The position numbers and the translations under genes were made by a program. DNA of 64,000 nt from Panax quinquefolius (Eukaryota > Streptophyta > Magnoliopsida > Apiales > Araliaceae). The DNA lies in contig CM035162.1 of the NCBI GenBank assembly GCA_020205615.1, positions 45,560,464-45,624,463 of the forward strand, given 5' to 3'. The notes below the pieces were generated by a model. It saw only the letters and a list, made by a program, of their open reading frames with translations. It was not told the DNA's origin and searched no databases. How positions within the stretch are numbered: position 1 is the first letter of the stretch; each line of letters opens with the position of its first letter. Below are positions 13,401 through 24,869 of the stretch, one piece after another.

Positions 13401-15727
13401 GTTCTCAGGTCTTGACTTTTGGGAAAAAGCATCTTCTGGTTCTAGAACATGCCAAGGGATTCTTCAACAAATTTATGGTCATTGTCAAATAGAGCACTAA
13501 GGCAACCTAATGGATGATATCCCACCCACCTTCGCAACATTATTAACCATTGTGGTTTCAGTGTACCTTATTAATTATCTATACTGGATCGGAACATTAT
13601 ACTATGAGTTACGGGCTTCATTGTATCTAAAGGACTGCATTTGATAAGCTCTAGATTATATGTTTGGGATCTAAAACATGGACACAATTGTTAGATTTCA
13701 CCATTACGTGCCTAGAGGAAATAATGGAATTTCTTTGAAAAGGAAAAAGAGTATATAAGTTAATATAGACAAGTCTCAATTTTGCAAACTGAAATATAGA
13801 CCTATGTGCCAAGATAGCTGACAAAGAAATGTAGCAGAATGCCAATAAACAAAATATTGCATCATCATATCCAGAATGTTTTATGAATGGAGAAAGGAAT
13901 ATATCATCATTTATTAGTACAGAATAACAAAAAAAGCATCCAACTTATATACCTCCCCTTTTCCAAATACAAGGCCTGATGTCCAACTGACTGACTGTCC
14001 TGCTTCCTGCCTCTCAGGAGCCAAGGTATCTTTTTGTTTCTTCAACCAACACTGTACCCAAAACGTTTAAAAATGAAGTTAACCACACCTAATTCCAACA
14101 CAAGAGATCATGAAAATCATAGTTGTCACGGCGCCACGGCGAGACGCGGCGATAGTTGATCACCAGGACGCCTAGGCTATAAGGCGCATGTCATCCGTAT
14201 GACAACAAGTCATTAACGATTTGTAATTTATACATTACTTATTTACTTCAAAGTATATTGAACAACAAAAATTTATATACATTAAAACCCAAACACAATA
14301 ATTAATACTATGGAATATAGTTAAAAACACAAATATATGAATTCTTCAAAATCAAAATTCAAAAATAAAGCACTTGACATTAAAAACTAGTAGAACAAGT
14401 CAACAAATACCACGTAGAAAATAACAAATCAACCAAGTAATCACCCATCACACATTACAAGTCTAATAAGTAGTAAAATTACACCCCAAAGCAAGTTCAT
14501 GGATTAGATAAGTCAATAGGTAAAAAATGACTTTAATCACTTAACTTGAGCCAGCTACCAAGGTGTGAGCCTTAGCAGCTCGGTGCAAGGTGTTGTCTTG
14601 CCCTTCTCCAGTGCCAAGACGCCTAGGTGTCGCCCAGGAGACGCCATGACAACTATGATATAAACTGTAAAGATGTCTTTTTAGGGGTCTCCATTTTATG
14701 ACATAGTGAAGAATTTTCTTAATTATGTCAAAACACGTCCCACATAACCACATGTACGACAATTTTAAAACTTAATCATAAATGAGAATCCTGCACCAAA
14801 TTCTAGCAGAGAAGGATTCCAGAATTCTGTTGGAACTAATTGCATAAGAAATTAAGCTTTAAATTGTTGACAAATGTCATTCTTTAAACTCTACCATCCA
14901 GAATAATTCCAATTTGTGAACTTTAGAACTCTTTTAGACAAAAGAATCCACTAAACCATTGTTTTATTAATAATTGATGTACAACTGATACTTGTACTTC
15001 CTTTGAGACAAAGGAAACCACTGTTTATTAATAATTGACGCACAACGGATACTCATCCTTCTTTACAAGTTCCGTGTCCGTAGTTATATAAAAATAAATC
15101 AGCTTTATGCTAATGGCAAAATGCTGCATGAAATTTCCACTATCGATGAGAATACAAACACATATATAACCATGAAGAAATCAGCTTTTTGTATCAAATG
15201 GTTACACAATTCAAAAAAAAATTCTCATCATAACAAACCCAATTCAATGCAGCATTATAATCATAAACCAAAATATCAAAACCATAAAACTCAATGGGGG
15301 CATAAAAAAAAGTTGATGAATTGTAGCTCACCTCACCAAATTTCGGCCCGCAAGCCTCTCGACTCCCACAAAACACCCACGAATCACACAAGCAAGGCCC
15401 ATCATTCCCACTACACAATTTCTTACAAGCCTGACAGCACTCATCAGAAGAATTAAACTTAAAATCCGTACCCCATTTCACAGCAGCCCCCCATAGCTCC
15501 AAATTCTCGATCCCTCTACAACAACCACCAGCACTACCACCACTCTCTTCCCTCAATTCAGCCTCTTCCAATTCCAAGGATTCAAATTCAGAAACTGCAG
15601 AAGTCTCAGTGGGTCTCAAGGCCACTGACATGAACATGTAAACCACAGAACAAGAAACTAGACCCATCAAAAGGAGGACGAGAGAGACCCATCTGGTGGG
15701 TTCGGAGTCAATTATCCTCCGACCCAT
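10406..15727 (-). CDS. Membrane-anchored Cys-rich/cyclophilin-fold protein, five exons
   Basis: Exons on the minus strand: 15727-15332, 14051-13953, 12775-12731, 11039-10902, 10774-10406. All borders are GT-AG and in phase 0; the product is 348 aa. Residues 13-36 form one hydrophobic segment (type II anchor). Residues ~65-135 are a Cys-rich domain (CCRG, then CCQACKKLC, PCLCDSWVFC, ACGPKFG) with an NSS sequon, as expected for a lumenal domain and loosely like PAN/Apple folds. From about 165 a cyclophilin-like fold follows: the strand GLETEYGTLHIKLLPDCAP, the FYR in place of the usual FHR, then PEFFISLANHEEW and the MFGSVLPEDM strand. The QGGD and catalytic His positions of active cyclophilins are not recognisable, so isomerase activity is doubtful. 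I recall plant proteins of this kind annotated as cyclophilin-like PPIases, but cannot name an ortholog. Introns are large (1.2-1.7 kb). ATG at 15727 was chosen because it opens the tract before the anchor and no good upstream ATG is in frame. Confidence 0.85.
11040..12730 (-). other. Intron 3 of the cyclophilin-fold gene
   Basis: A 1.7-kb GT-AG intron between the 45-nt exon 3 and exon 4. It is AT-rich and holds no ORF with family resemblance and no recognised element; open frames inside it are chance. Confidence 0.7.
12776..13952 (-). other. Intron 2 of the cyclophilin-fold gene
   Basis: A 1.2-kb GT-AG intron. A (TA)n/(TATG)n simple repeat sits at about 12871-12907. Nothing else recognisable. 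Confidence 0.7.
14118..14657. mobile_element. TIR element in intron 1 of the cyclophilin-fold gene
   Basis: The ends are inverted copies: CATAGTTGTCACGGCG at the left and CGCCATGACAACTATG at the right, about 16 bp with one or two mismatches. GC-rich subterminal tracts, each containing 'acgcctagg', flank an AT-rich core. About 540 bp, no coding capacity. The superfamily is not assigned because no clear target duplication is visible. Confidence 0.7.
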
Positions 15728-16178
15728 TTGAGATTGAGGGTTAAGGACCAAAACCCAGAAATTGATTTGGGTTCTTTTGGTTGATTTGTGAGATTTGGGA
15801 TTAAGGGTTTGGGGATAGTTGACTTCAGAAATAAACAAATAGAGATATTAAAATGAATTCTTTTATGGTAGTATTATAATTGAATTTAATAGTGTTAATA
15901 GAAGAACAGAGTTAGATGCAGCCATGGAGGATTTCAATTAAAAACTGTACTTTGATTCATTCAGAACGTCTTGCATTTTCTGGTTTTTTTGTTGAGTATT
16001 TTCAGTTGAGTGTAATGAGACCAGGAACCAGGAACCAGGAACCAGGAACCAGAAATCACGAGATACAATGAAACGAAGACGTTAAGATTTTATTTTGTTC
16101 TTTAAAACCATTTTCTTTTCAGCTAATAAAAGAAGAATGTGATACGCAAATAAGAAATGATATATATGCCAACAAATA
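15728..16178. other. 5' flank of the cyclophilin-fold gene
   Basis: Expected 5' UTR and promoter of the minus-strand gene starting at 15727. No convincing TATA box was found. A short tandem repeat lies at 16021-16055. Confidence 0.4.
16021..16055. repeat. 7-bp minisatellite (CCAGGAA)4
   Basis: Four perfect units of CCAGGAA at 16021-16048 and a fifth imperfect unit (CCAGAAA). It lies about 300 bases upstream of the cyclophilin-fold start codon. Confidence 0.9.
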
Positions 16179-16577
16179 GGATCAGGTCAGGATTTCTGTG
16201 CGAGGATCTTGTAAGAATTTTGCTGTGCGGTTAATAACACATCAAAAAGAAGATTCAATAGCTCACAATTCTTCTTTTTTTTGTCTGTGCATCAAAACGA
16301 CGTGGTTTTGATATGAATTTTTTTTTTTATAAATTGACAAAAAAATAGAAGCCACCAAACGCAATTTATTTTTACATATAATTATTTTAAAATTTTTAAT
16401 TATTTTGTATATGATTTTTTTATATATTTAATAACTTAGCTTGCTATATATTAATATTAGGATAACTACAAACTTGACTTTAAAAAATGAATAAATATAT
16501 CGGTTATAATTATCGTTAATGTTTTCAATGTGGCTTTAGTTATTTTTCGTTTATTATTGTTTTTGTTTGTTTATTTA

Positions 16578-16578
<1 letters not shown>

Positions 16579-16644
<66 letters not shown>
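16579..16644. repeat. (TAT)n microsatellite, ~22 units
   Basis: An uninterrupted trinucleotide run inside the core of the Mutator-like element. Confidence 0.95.
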
Positions 16645-16891
16645 TGTATTTATCTGTTCCATAAAAAGAGTTTATTCTAGACCTTTATTATTTACATATT
16701 CCTTTATATCTTTCTTTATTATTAATAATCGTTTTACTTTACCTCTCGTAATCCACTGCTCAACGGAGACAATCACCATCACAACTCAAATATTATTTTA
16801 AATGTATTCTTTTTTACTTTACTTCGTTTGTTTGGTAAAAGTAAACTGCGTTTGGTGATTTCCAATTTTCTCTCAACATGTAAAATTTTTT

Positions 16892-16919
16892 TTTATCAAA
16901 ACGACGTCGTTTTGATAAA
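16892..16919. repeat. 28-bp perfect palindrome centred on GACGTC
   Basis: Fourteen bases starting TTTATCAAAACGAC are followed at once by their exact reverse complement. It is the inner end of the right TIR; the left TIR has the imperfect version at 16290-16311 (ATCAAAACGACGTGGTTTTG core). Confidence 0.95.
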
Positions 16920-17008
16920 CAGACAAAAAAAAAAGTTGTGATCCATTGGATCTTCTTTTTAATGTGTTGTCAATCCCACAACAAAATCTTTCCGGATCCC
17001 AACAAATA

Positions 17009-18186
17009 TGTGATAAAATTGAATTGTAACCTGAAAATTTATGCAATTTATGCAGATAGAGTAAATTAGAATTTTGAATTGTGAAAATCTATGCAAATAA
17101 AATCGAATAAATTAGAATAAAGTTATTATCAATTTTTACTTATTATAATCCGGTTGAATTTTACAATACATAACATAACTCACTATATCCCCCTTTATAT
17201 CCTTCCATATCTATCTACTAGTTGTGTTCCGTGCCTCCCAAGACAGAGGGGGAGATCCAAACCATGAGAGTTAAATTGCAGAATCAAATTCGAAAAAAAA
17301 TCTTTTAAGAATTAAAATTTTATAAAATGAATTACAAAACTAAATAATCATTAAATATTATTTACAATAACATTTTTCGAGATTTCATTGCTTAAAATTG
17401 TTGCATGATAACCTCATTTTTAATAGTTGTAGAAATATCACGTTAAATGTAAGTTACTAATGTACCATTATATAGGTTTCATTGGAGTTGAGTTTTGCTC
17501 AAAAACTAGAACAATATCCACCGTTTTATATTATTAATAACTAATGTATAGTCAAATGAAAATAACAAATATAAAAATCAAAATAGTATCAACATTAAAC
17601 ATTATACTATGCAGATTATAAGTACATTTTGTAACGTAAAGTTACCAAAATTTCTTTTAAGGAATCATTAGTTATCGTATACTCTGTTATATTTGAATAC
17701 GTAACGTGTTTTACAAGGTTTTTCATCTATTAATTTAACCAACTAACATAATTTAGTACAATTATAATCGGATTAAATTACAAAGTGACAAATTTTGTGA
17801 CAAAAGAAGTGTTAAATAAAAAAAGAAAGATAATAGAAAAGGAAGATGGAAAATAAATCATGGACTTATCTTGCATATGATAATGTTTTATTTTATTTTT
17901 TCTTTTATTCGTTTCTAAATAATATTTTAAATAAACAAGGAATCAAATAATTTAAATTTACACAAAGAAGTTAGCTTCATCACCCTAATTTGCGGTAGAT
18001 ATTTGTTAAAAGATACTTACAATCAAAGATTTTTATTTATCTAAACTAAGATACTTACAATCAAAATTTTTTTTTATCTAAACAAAATTTTTTTATTTAT
18101 AAAGTTAATTAGAGCAATAGAGGGCGAGAAGAGTATATAAATCTAGTTAGAAAGTCAAAAAGTGAAGGCAAATTCGTTGCATAATA
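17009..18186. other. AT-rich spacer
   Basis: No gene or recognised element. The stretch is low in GC, with short homopolymer runs. Confidence 0.5.
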
Positions 18187-18606
18187 CTCCCTCCGTCCCA
18201 TAGTTATAGGCTGATTTTTTTTGGCACATAGTTTAAGAAAATTAGTTTAAGTGGCAATTTTTAACAGAAATTTTCCACATATACCCCTTAATATAGAATT
18301 AATGAACAAATTAATTACTCCTTACTTATCACACCAGAACTCTCAACTTCATTGATTGACGTGTACTGACCATTAAAGTCCATAACCATAGAACTTTAAC
18401 CAAAGAGAATACGACAACATTAAATGTGGTGATAAAAATAATGACATTGAATGTTGTTTCTTCAAAAAAAGAGTAATAGTTGAATATTTATTATAAGGGC
18501 ATAAAAGTAAAACAATGAACCAACTAAATTTTATAAATAGTAAGTAGCCTATATATTGAGACATCTCAAAATAGAAAATCAGCTTATAACTATGAGACGG
18601 AGGGAG
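18187..18606. mobile_element. Stowaway-like MITE, 420 bp
   Basis: TIRs of about 30 bp: CTCCCTCCGTCCCATAGTTA at the left, and on the opposite strand from the right end CTCCCTCCGTCTCATAGTTA. Both are followed by an 'a/ggctgatttt'-type phrase. A TA dinucleotide flanks each side (18185-18186 and 18607-18608). No coding capacity. These termini are the hallmark of plant Tc1/mariner-derived MITEs. Confidence 0.92.
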
Positions 18607-18811
18607 TATACAACAGTACAAATTTCAGTGGGGGCAGGGATGCTTAGGTCCGCCCCTGCTCCGGCACTATATGGATGATGAGATTTAAACCAAAGTTTGG
18701 ACGGCCCAGATGATTTATTAGGGTGAGCAGAAAATTCAAAATTAGTTGTATTTTATTAGATAGATTTTTTTGGACTAAAATATCTTGCATTCTATATTTC
18801 TAGAATTTTTA

Positions 18812-19004
18812 TTTTTTTTGATAATATGGAGTATGCCGATTATAGTCGGACTAATCTCCTCACTCGAGATCAGGCTTTTCATACAGGTTTACGCCTATTG
18901 TTTTGTGACCCCATGACCCTTTCGGGCTTGACATTTGCAGTGAGTGGGATTCGATCCCAGGACCTGAGTTTTCAGCTCGCCCCGAGGCCTCATCACTGTG
19001 ACAA
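18812..19004 (-). mobile_element. tRNA-derived SINE, ~190 bp
   Basis: Read on the minus strand, the element opens with a Pol III A-box-like tract (GTGATGAGGCC, 18997-18987), has a B-box-like GGGATCGAATCCC at 18958-18946, a GC-rich tRNA-like head, and ends in an A run (T8 on the given strand, 18812-18819). This order and size fit a plant SINE. Flanking target repeats were not identified. Confidence 0.55.
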
Positions 19005-19602
19005 ATGTTGGGATTATTGTAAGATTATTGAGGTTTGTACCTTTTTTTTGGCTAAACAAAGTGCACTCTCTTAAATTTTAACAAGCAAAAATACACTCCA
19101 ACTTTTTCCCCTATTAATCAAATACATCATCACTTTTGACTGATTATAACTTTTGAAAGGGTTCATTTTGTTTAGTAAAAAAGAAGTTTATAGTGCATTT
19201 AGATACGTTTTAAACATTGAGGTGCAAACTTCCAACAACCTCACTAACTTTCCTTTTTTGAAGTAATGTTAGAGATCTAAAATTTTTGATATCAAATGAT
19301 GTGGTATTCAATATTTTAATGATATTTTATATCATTATCAATCATAAGAAATGTATTTAACCAATATAGTGACGATTATATTATTTCAGATAAAAAAATT
19401 GAAATCTCTAAATTTATCTTTAATTTTTTCTATCGAGAAATATTTATTTACTTTCTTCCTAGAATTTGAAAAGGAGTAAAATACACTGACACCCATTGTA
19501 GATAATTATAATAATACTCACCATCCCTCTAATTTTTCTAGTAATAGTCAGTATTCCTCTAGTCTAAAATATGTTACATTCACTAATTCTAGTGTGGTTG
19601 AC
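19005..19602. other. Spacer
   Basis: AT-rich DNA with no supported feature. Confidence 0.5.
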
Positions 19603-20172
19603 TGTAAGGACCGAGTATTTTATATGATTATATATGTATATTTTTATGAATAATTTTTTTTTAGTGAATATGATTTGAATTAAGTAAAAGTTAGTCAATT
19701 TATTTTTCAATTGGCTAAGAATGGAAGCCAAGATAAATAACTAATCAAATTGATTAAAGAAAAGTAAGACAAGTTTTTGTATAAATTAACATAGTTTGAA
19801 TGTTGATCTTGAATGGTTAAATAAAAAGATTTATAATCTTTATAATTAATTAATTAGTATAATTAATATAAAGTGGATAAATATGTATAATGATTTATTA
19901 AGCCAATTAGGGCTAATTGAGTTAAGGAATTAATGGAACAAAAAAGAAAGCCAAGAAATAAGATAATTATATTAGTTATCAATGTATTGAACACTTTGTG
20001 ACTTATATAGAATGAATAAGTGAGGGAATGAATATAAACAATTATTTATCGGTGATGGTAAATATTTTGTGACTCATGTAAGATATGTATGTGACTAAAT
20101 AAATATATATTGTGTAAATATGTATAGATATTTATTTATTTTGTAAAGAGAAATAAAAGAAAATTATATAAC

Positions 20173-20206
<34 letters not shown>

Positions 20207-20562
20207 GAATGATAATTAAATAACCTAGAGTTATAGTAATTGAAGAATGCTAGTATTTAAATTACATACTAGTAAATTAACCTAAGAGATTTATTTTTAA
20301 TATCTCAACTAATTGATTATTAAAACATAATTAAAGTAAGTCTAATTGGGTTATATAATTAAATCTATAGGAGTAATTATTTAAAGTCCAAAATGAGTGG
20401 ACTAGAAACCCTAATTAAATAATTAAGGTAAGATAAAATTAGTGTGTTGGACCATGCTAATTTACATGCTCGGAGTAATTTAATTAGAAAGCCTAAACCA
20501 TTTAAATGGGAGCCCAAACTTTAGCCCAAATTAAATTGGACCTTCTAGATAATAAATAGGAA
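19603..20562 (+). mobile_element. Ty3/gypsy LTR fragment, plus orientation
   Basis: Begins TGTAAGGACCGAGTATTTTA, similar to the coding-strand start TGTGAGAACCCAGAATTT of the LTRs at 32.1-41.8 kb. It keeps the same later landmarks in order: 'cctaata' plus a TA run, 'gataattaaataacct', 'aaccctaattaaataat', 'agcccaaattaaattgg'. The 3' part of the LTR is missing. No PBS or internal region is attached. Confidence 0.65.
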
Positions 20563-21512
20563 CAATTACATTTTCAATTATATTTTTAAAAATAATTACA
20601 ACAATAGAACACTTATAAAATATTTACATAATTAATGCATTTAAATTTTTATTTACATTATTAGTGAATAATAATTATTCCTTTAATTTTGTTGTGTGAT
20701 TTAATGTGCTGATGACATGGCAATTCAATTTTTTTTAAAAAGGAACTATTCACGCTTTTTGTGGGATCGTGTTTTAATTTAAATTTTGTTTTTATCTTTT
20801 TGCCGTCTCTTTTTCTTTTGGAAACCCTTATTCTGTGTTTTGGGAACTTATTAAGCAAACCCATTTTCTTCTGAGTTGAGTCGGTCGTTCTTCCCGGTAG
20901 ATATTCGTTGTCGGCGTTTGGTTCTTTAGTTTGTCGTTGTCGTCTTCTTCTTTACTTCGTGATTATTCATAAGTTGTTCGGTTTATTCTCATTTATTGGT
21001 TCTACATTTTTCGATATATTTTGTTTTTGTTTGTGATGGTGTCTACGAGGAAGAGCATGGAGGGAATGGGGGATAAGAAGAGTGATAAGAAGAGTAAGCG
21101 AGTTAGGGATGATGATTATTTGAAGGATTTGAAGACATATGTAAAGGTGAATGATAGTCTGTCAAAGTCTACAAAACAGGGGAAGAAGTTAGTGGTGAAA
21201 TCAGATGTTGAAGATAAGAAATTGGGGAGACATACGAATAAGAAGGCTAAATCATTGGTATATACCGATTCTGATTTTGAAGGTTCTCCAAAAAAAGTTG
21301 GGAAAAAAGATGAAGTTGAGGCTCATAATCGAAAATTTGTTCCCCGAAAAAAACATCTGAAGGTTTGTTATTTTTAATTTTTTTTAAGAATATAGATTTT
21401 TTAGTTTTTTTGGTTACTTGTGTTTGGGTTTTTGTGTATGGTGATGTTTTGGTGTATGGTGTTGTTTATTTTGTTTATGAGTAGTGTCATTAATGTTGAA
21501 GTTGTTTGAAAA

Positions 21513-21955
21513 AACTATTGTTTCTATTCCGAGTGGAGTTTTAGAAACTAGTATATTCTGTTTTGGTCACTAGATTACATTATTGTCATTATATAGGTTG
21601 ATTATGTTTTGTTGGTAACTTGCTAATTGAGTTTTGGTTACCAAAATTTATATGTTTTGAAACTGATGATTACATAGTTGTTAAAATGTATTTTATTACA
21701 TTAGAGTTGGAGTTGTTTTAAGGATTGTTAAAATTGTAGTTGTTAAAATTATTGTTTTTATTTCGATTGGAGTGTCAGATACTAGTATATTCTGTTTTGG
21801 TCACTAGATTACATTATTGTCATTATATAGGTTGATTATGTTGTGTTGGTAACTTGCTAATTGATTTTTGGTTACCAACATTTAAATGTTTGGAAACTAA
21901 TGATTACATAGTTGTTAAAATATATTTTATTACACTAGAGTTAGAGATTGATGAA
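21513..21955. repeat. Tandem duplication, ~233-bp unit
   Basis: Two adjacent copies (about 21513-21745 and 21746-21955) share long identical phrases such as 'actagtatattctgttttgg' and 'tggtaacttgctaattga' at a constant offset of 233. It lies in the inferred intron after exon 1 of the DUF1985 gene. Confidence 0.85.
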
Positions 21956-23592
21956 TGTTTATACTGTATGTGGTAAAATGGTTATGTTGTTTTCGAGTGG
22001 ATGTATTGTTAATATTATTTTCTAAATTGGTTAGTATATAATTTGTTATATATTAAATAGTCTGATTAATTTGGGTTTTGGTCACTTGCTGATATTATTT
22101 GGTTACTACTGATAGTATATTTGGATATTGGTGATTTAATAGTTTTGGTTTTAAAGTTTTATTGATGTTATATTTTGATTTGGTTAATGTGTTCGTAATG
22201 TAATGTATTGTATTTTCTGATTTGGGATCTATTCTACGAAGAGCATCATCGAAACTTTACAGCAAAAGTCATTTATTGGTGTGATATGGAAGTGACAAAT
22301 ATTATTAAGAATAAATTGTTTGAAGTACAGTTGAATAAGTATAAGTTGTCTTGTTTTGGAAAATTTTTAGATTTTGGGCAGCCCTAGATGTTTTCACAAA
22401 TAATCCATCATGCTTTGATTAGGGCAGTTTATCAAAGGGATAATGGGGAAATGTGGTTTATATTTGGTGAGAGAAGGGTAAGGTTTGGATTGCCTGAATT
22501 TGTTTAATTTCTGGTTTAAATTGGCAAGGTGAAGAAGACATTGATGGTTTCAAGGGGATTGAAAATTTGTTGGTGGAGAATTTTTTTGGAAATGAGGTTG
22601 TAACTTGTTCTAGTATAGGGAGGATATATAGGAGTGATTTTTTTGATGATGATGATGAGGTAGTTAGGATATCCATCATTTTCTTGGTTTTTAATTTCAT
22701 ATTAGCTACTTTTTCTGACAACTATGTTGATGAAGCTTTGTTTAACTTTTTGTCTTATAGGGATATTAAAAGTTATCCGTGGGGAAAAGTTGCTTTTGAA
22801 CAGACAAAGAATTCACTATCCCTTGCTGTAAAGGGACATGTAAAAAAGGATAAGTATGGTGGGGTGATATACAATTTTTTACAGGGAAAGTTATTATAAA
22901 TCTTACAAGCTTAATGGATTACCTTATGTGTTTCAAGTTTTTTTGTTTGAAACAATTCCTACATTGAAAGTCAGGGGGCTTTTGTATTGATGATCATGTT
23001 TCAGAATTCAAATTATTTAGATTGAGGGAGTTAGGAAAGGCTCCTAAGAATGAGAAGTTGAATGACTTGGTTTTTGGTTCTGGTCAGGTATGCTGGTTAC
23101 TATTTATATTATATTCGGTTACCTTTATATATGTTATTGGTTACTGACTTAATTTTTTTTTGTGTACTGTTTTGTTTTTGTTTTATGTTCAATGTTTCTG
23201 ATATGATATATTTGTTGCTATTAATATGTTTCAACTGATTATTCAAAATCTTGTTCCTACGGAGGATGAGAAGGTGCGGTTGGATTTAGGTGGTTTTCAT
23301 TTTTTTAGTGGAAGTGATAGCGGAGCCAAATTTTATGATATTAAAGTTGAATCATCAAGGAAGGATAATGACCTTAGATTTTCTCTTTCCGATTTGAGAA
23401 AAATTATTGATGCACGGGTGAAGCCTTTGGAAGGGAAGGTGATGGAGCTGAAGAAAGAAATTGAGAATTTGGGTGTTGAATTAAAAGATCAATTGCAAGT
23501 GTTTCATATTCAGATTTGTAGGGACATAAAGAAGATATTTAGAAAGCAGTTATATGGCCAGTCTAGTTATAGCAAACAGAAAAATGTAATTA

Positions 23593-23593
23593 T

Positions 23594-23628
<35 letters not shown>

Positions 23629-23645
23629 TTGATGATGATGATGTT
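23593..23645 (+). repeat. (GAT)n coding microsatellite (poly-Asp)
   Basis: A run of GAT codons with single interruptions encodes an Asp tract in the linker of the DUF1985-type gene. Tracts of this sort vary in length between alleles. Confidence 0.9.
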
Positions 23646-24869
23646 AAGTTGGATGAGAATGTTGATGGTGGCAATGTTAATGTTGTAGTTGATGATGTTA
23701 TGACTGTTGAGGATGATGTTGTAGTTGAAGTTCCTGATAATGCAAAACAGTTTCATAGAAGTGTTGAGGCTGATGTTGGTGGGGTTGGTGGGATTCAGTT
23801 TGAAGAAGACGATGCAAAGGTTTAAATATATGTTTGATTTTCATTTGTGTTTCATGTTTATTAAGTCAATGCTTAATTTTTTTTTTTTTTTTTTACAAAT
23901 TGAGAACAAGATTGACAATTTAAATTCTGATGGGAAAGTGATTGTTGTTTTTACCCCTAGAGGGGTTCACATTGATGTTGAGGATGACAAGGTTAGGCAT
24001 TTTTTTGTTTATTTGATGTTATATTTTTACGTGTTATATTGATCAATTGTATGTTTTTTTTTCAGGCTGAAAAGATTAATGACATTCCAAGTTTTGATAT
24101 TTTAAGTCAGTCTAGTGGAAAAGAAATTGTTGTTTTTACCCCCATTGAGGTTTGCATTTTTTTCAAAAGTAGTTACCTTTACATTTTGTATTTGTTACTT
24201 TGATACAATGTTTATGTTACTATTGATTCTGTTTTAAACTTTTAATTTGATATGTTAATTGTTTTTTGTGTCATGTCTTGAAAAACATTAAAGGGTAGTA
24301 AAATTGAAGCACAAGAAAGGTCGCTACTTGATGAGATGGTTATAACGACACATGATTTACTCCATTGTGTTGAAGTTGAGAAAACTGCATCTAAACCACT
24401 TGGTAGGCTTGTTCGTACATCTGCGAAGAGTGCTGTGTTGAAGAGTCCTTATACATCGAAGTTCGGTTCAGCTGATTCAACTTCTTTTGTTGTGGTTGAT
24501 AGACCATTACACAGAGGACTGTCTGCATTTCCAAATGTTTGTATGGGTATGCCTTCAAAATTTGAAGATGTTATGTTTGACCAGTGGTTTAGAATTGGCT
24601 TAAATAACAGAAAAAGGTATGCTTGTTGGAGTTTAATATTTTTATATTATGTTTTTTCTAGGAGATAAAATCATTGGTTTTCTCTTTCTCATATGTTATT
24701 GTTTTGAAGGATTGAAAAATTTGCGGGAAACCATGACAAAATCGAGCCTTCCTTTAGATTTGGGTCTGTGCCAATATCATCAAAAATGTGGTTTTACAAG
24801 CTGAAGACCCCTGGTTAGTGGCTTGATGATGATGTGAGTTTTTTTTTACTCTTTTTGTAATCATGTTTG

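Larger units (their letters stand above)
16179..16998. mobile_element. Mutator-like non-autonomous element with long TIRs
   Basis: Arms of about 107 bp at 16204-16311 and 16893-16999 are inverted copies, sharing 'aacacat-aaaaagaagat-caat' and ending inward in the ATCAAAACGACGT phrase. The direct repeat CCAACAAATA occurs just outside both ends (16169-16178 and 16999-17008), matching the 9-10 bp target duplication of Mutator-like elements. The proposed ends begin GGATC on each side; the left end carries about 25 extra bases. The ~580-bp core has no ORF and contains a (TAT)n tract. Long TIRs plus this duplication make MULE-type the best call. Confidence 0.75.
21036..24833 (+). pseudogene. Broken DUF1985/Ulp1-type transposon-borne gene
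   Basis: Exon 1 (21036-21362, 109 aa) is Lys-rich with NLS-like KKSDKKSKR and ends at a GT donor. At about 22240-22870 a DUF1985-like domain is readable (FGKFLDFGQ, QIIHHALIRAV, MWFIFGERRVRFG, then YPWGKVAFEQTKNSL), broken by a stop at 22385-22387 and an apparent one-base loss near 22503. A linker at 23226-23825 has a coiled-coil-like stretch and an Asp run. Exons ending at 24616 and starting at 24710 join in frame (R-IEKFAG) and reach the entry to a C48 Ulp1 peptidase domain (MWFYKLKTPG), where a stop replaces a likely Gln at 24816-24818. The donor at 24834 survives, but the catalytic His-Asp-Cys exons are absent. In plants this DUF1985-Ulp1 layout is typical of Mutator-like elements; no transposase or TIRs were seen here. 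Confidence 0.7.

Noticed and set aside
18826..19074. 82-codon plus-strand frame
   Set aside because: It coincides with the candidate SINE, whose Pol III-type boxes and A tail explain the GC-rich sequence.
23550..23756. Ile/Asn-rich minus-strand frame
   Set aside because: It is the antisense of the GAT-repeat coding tract and purely a product of the repeat.
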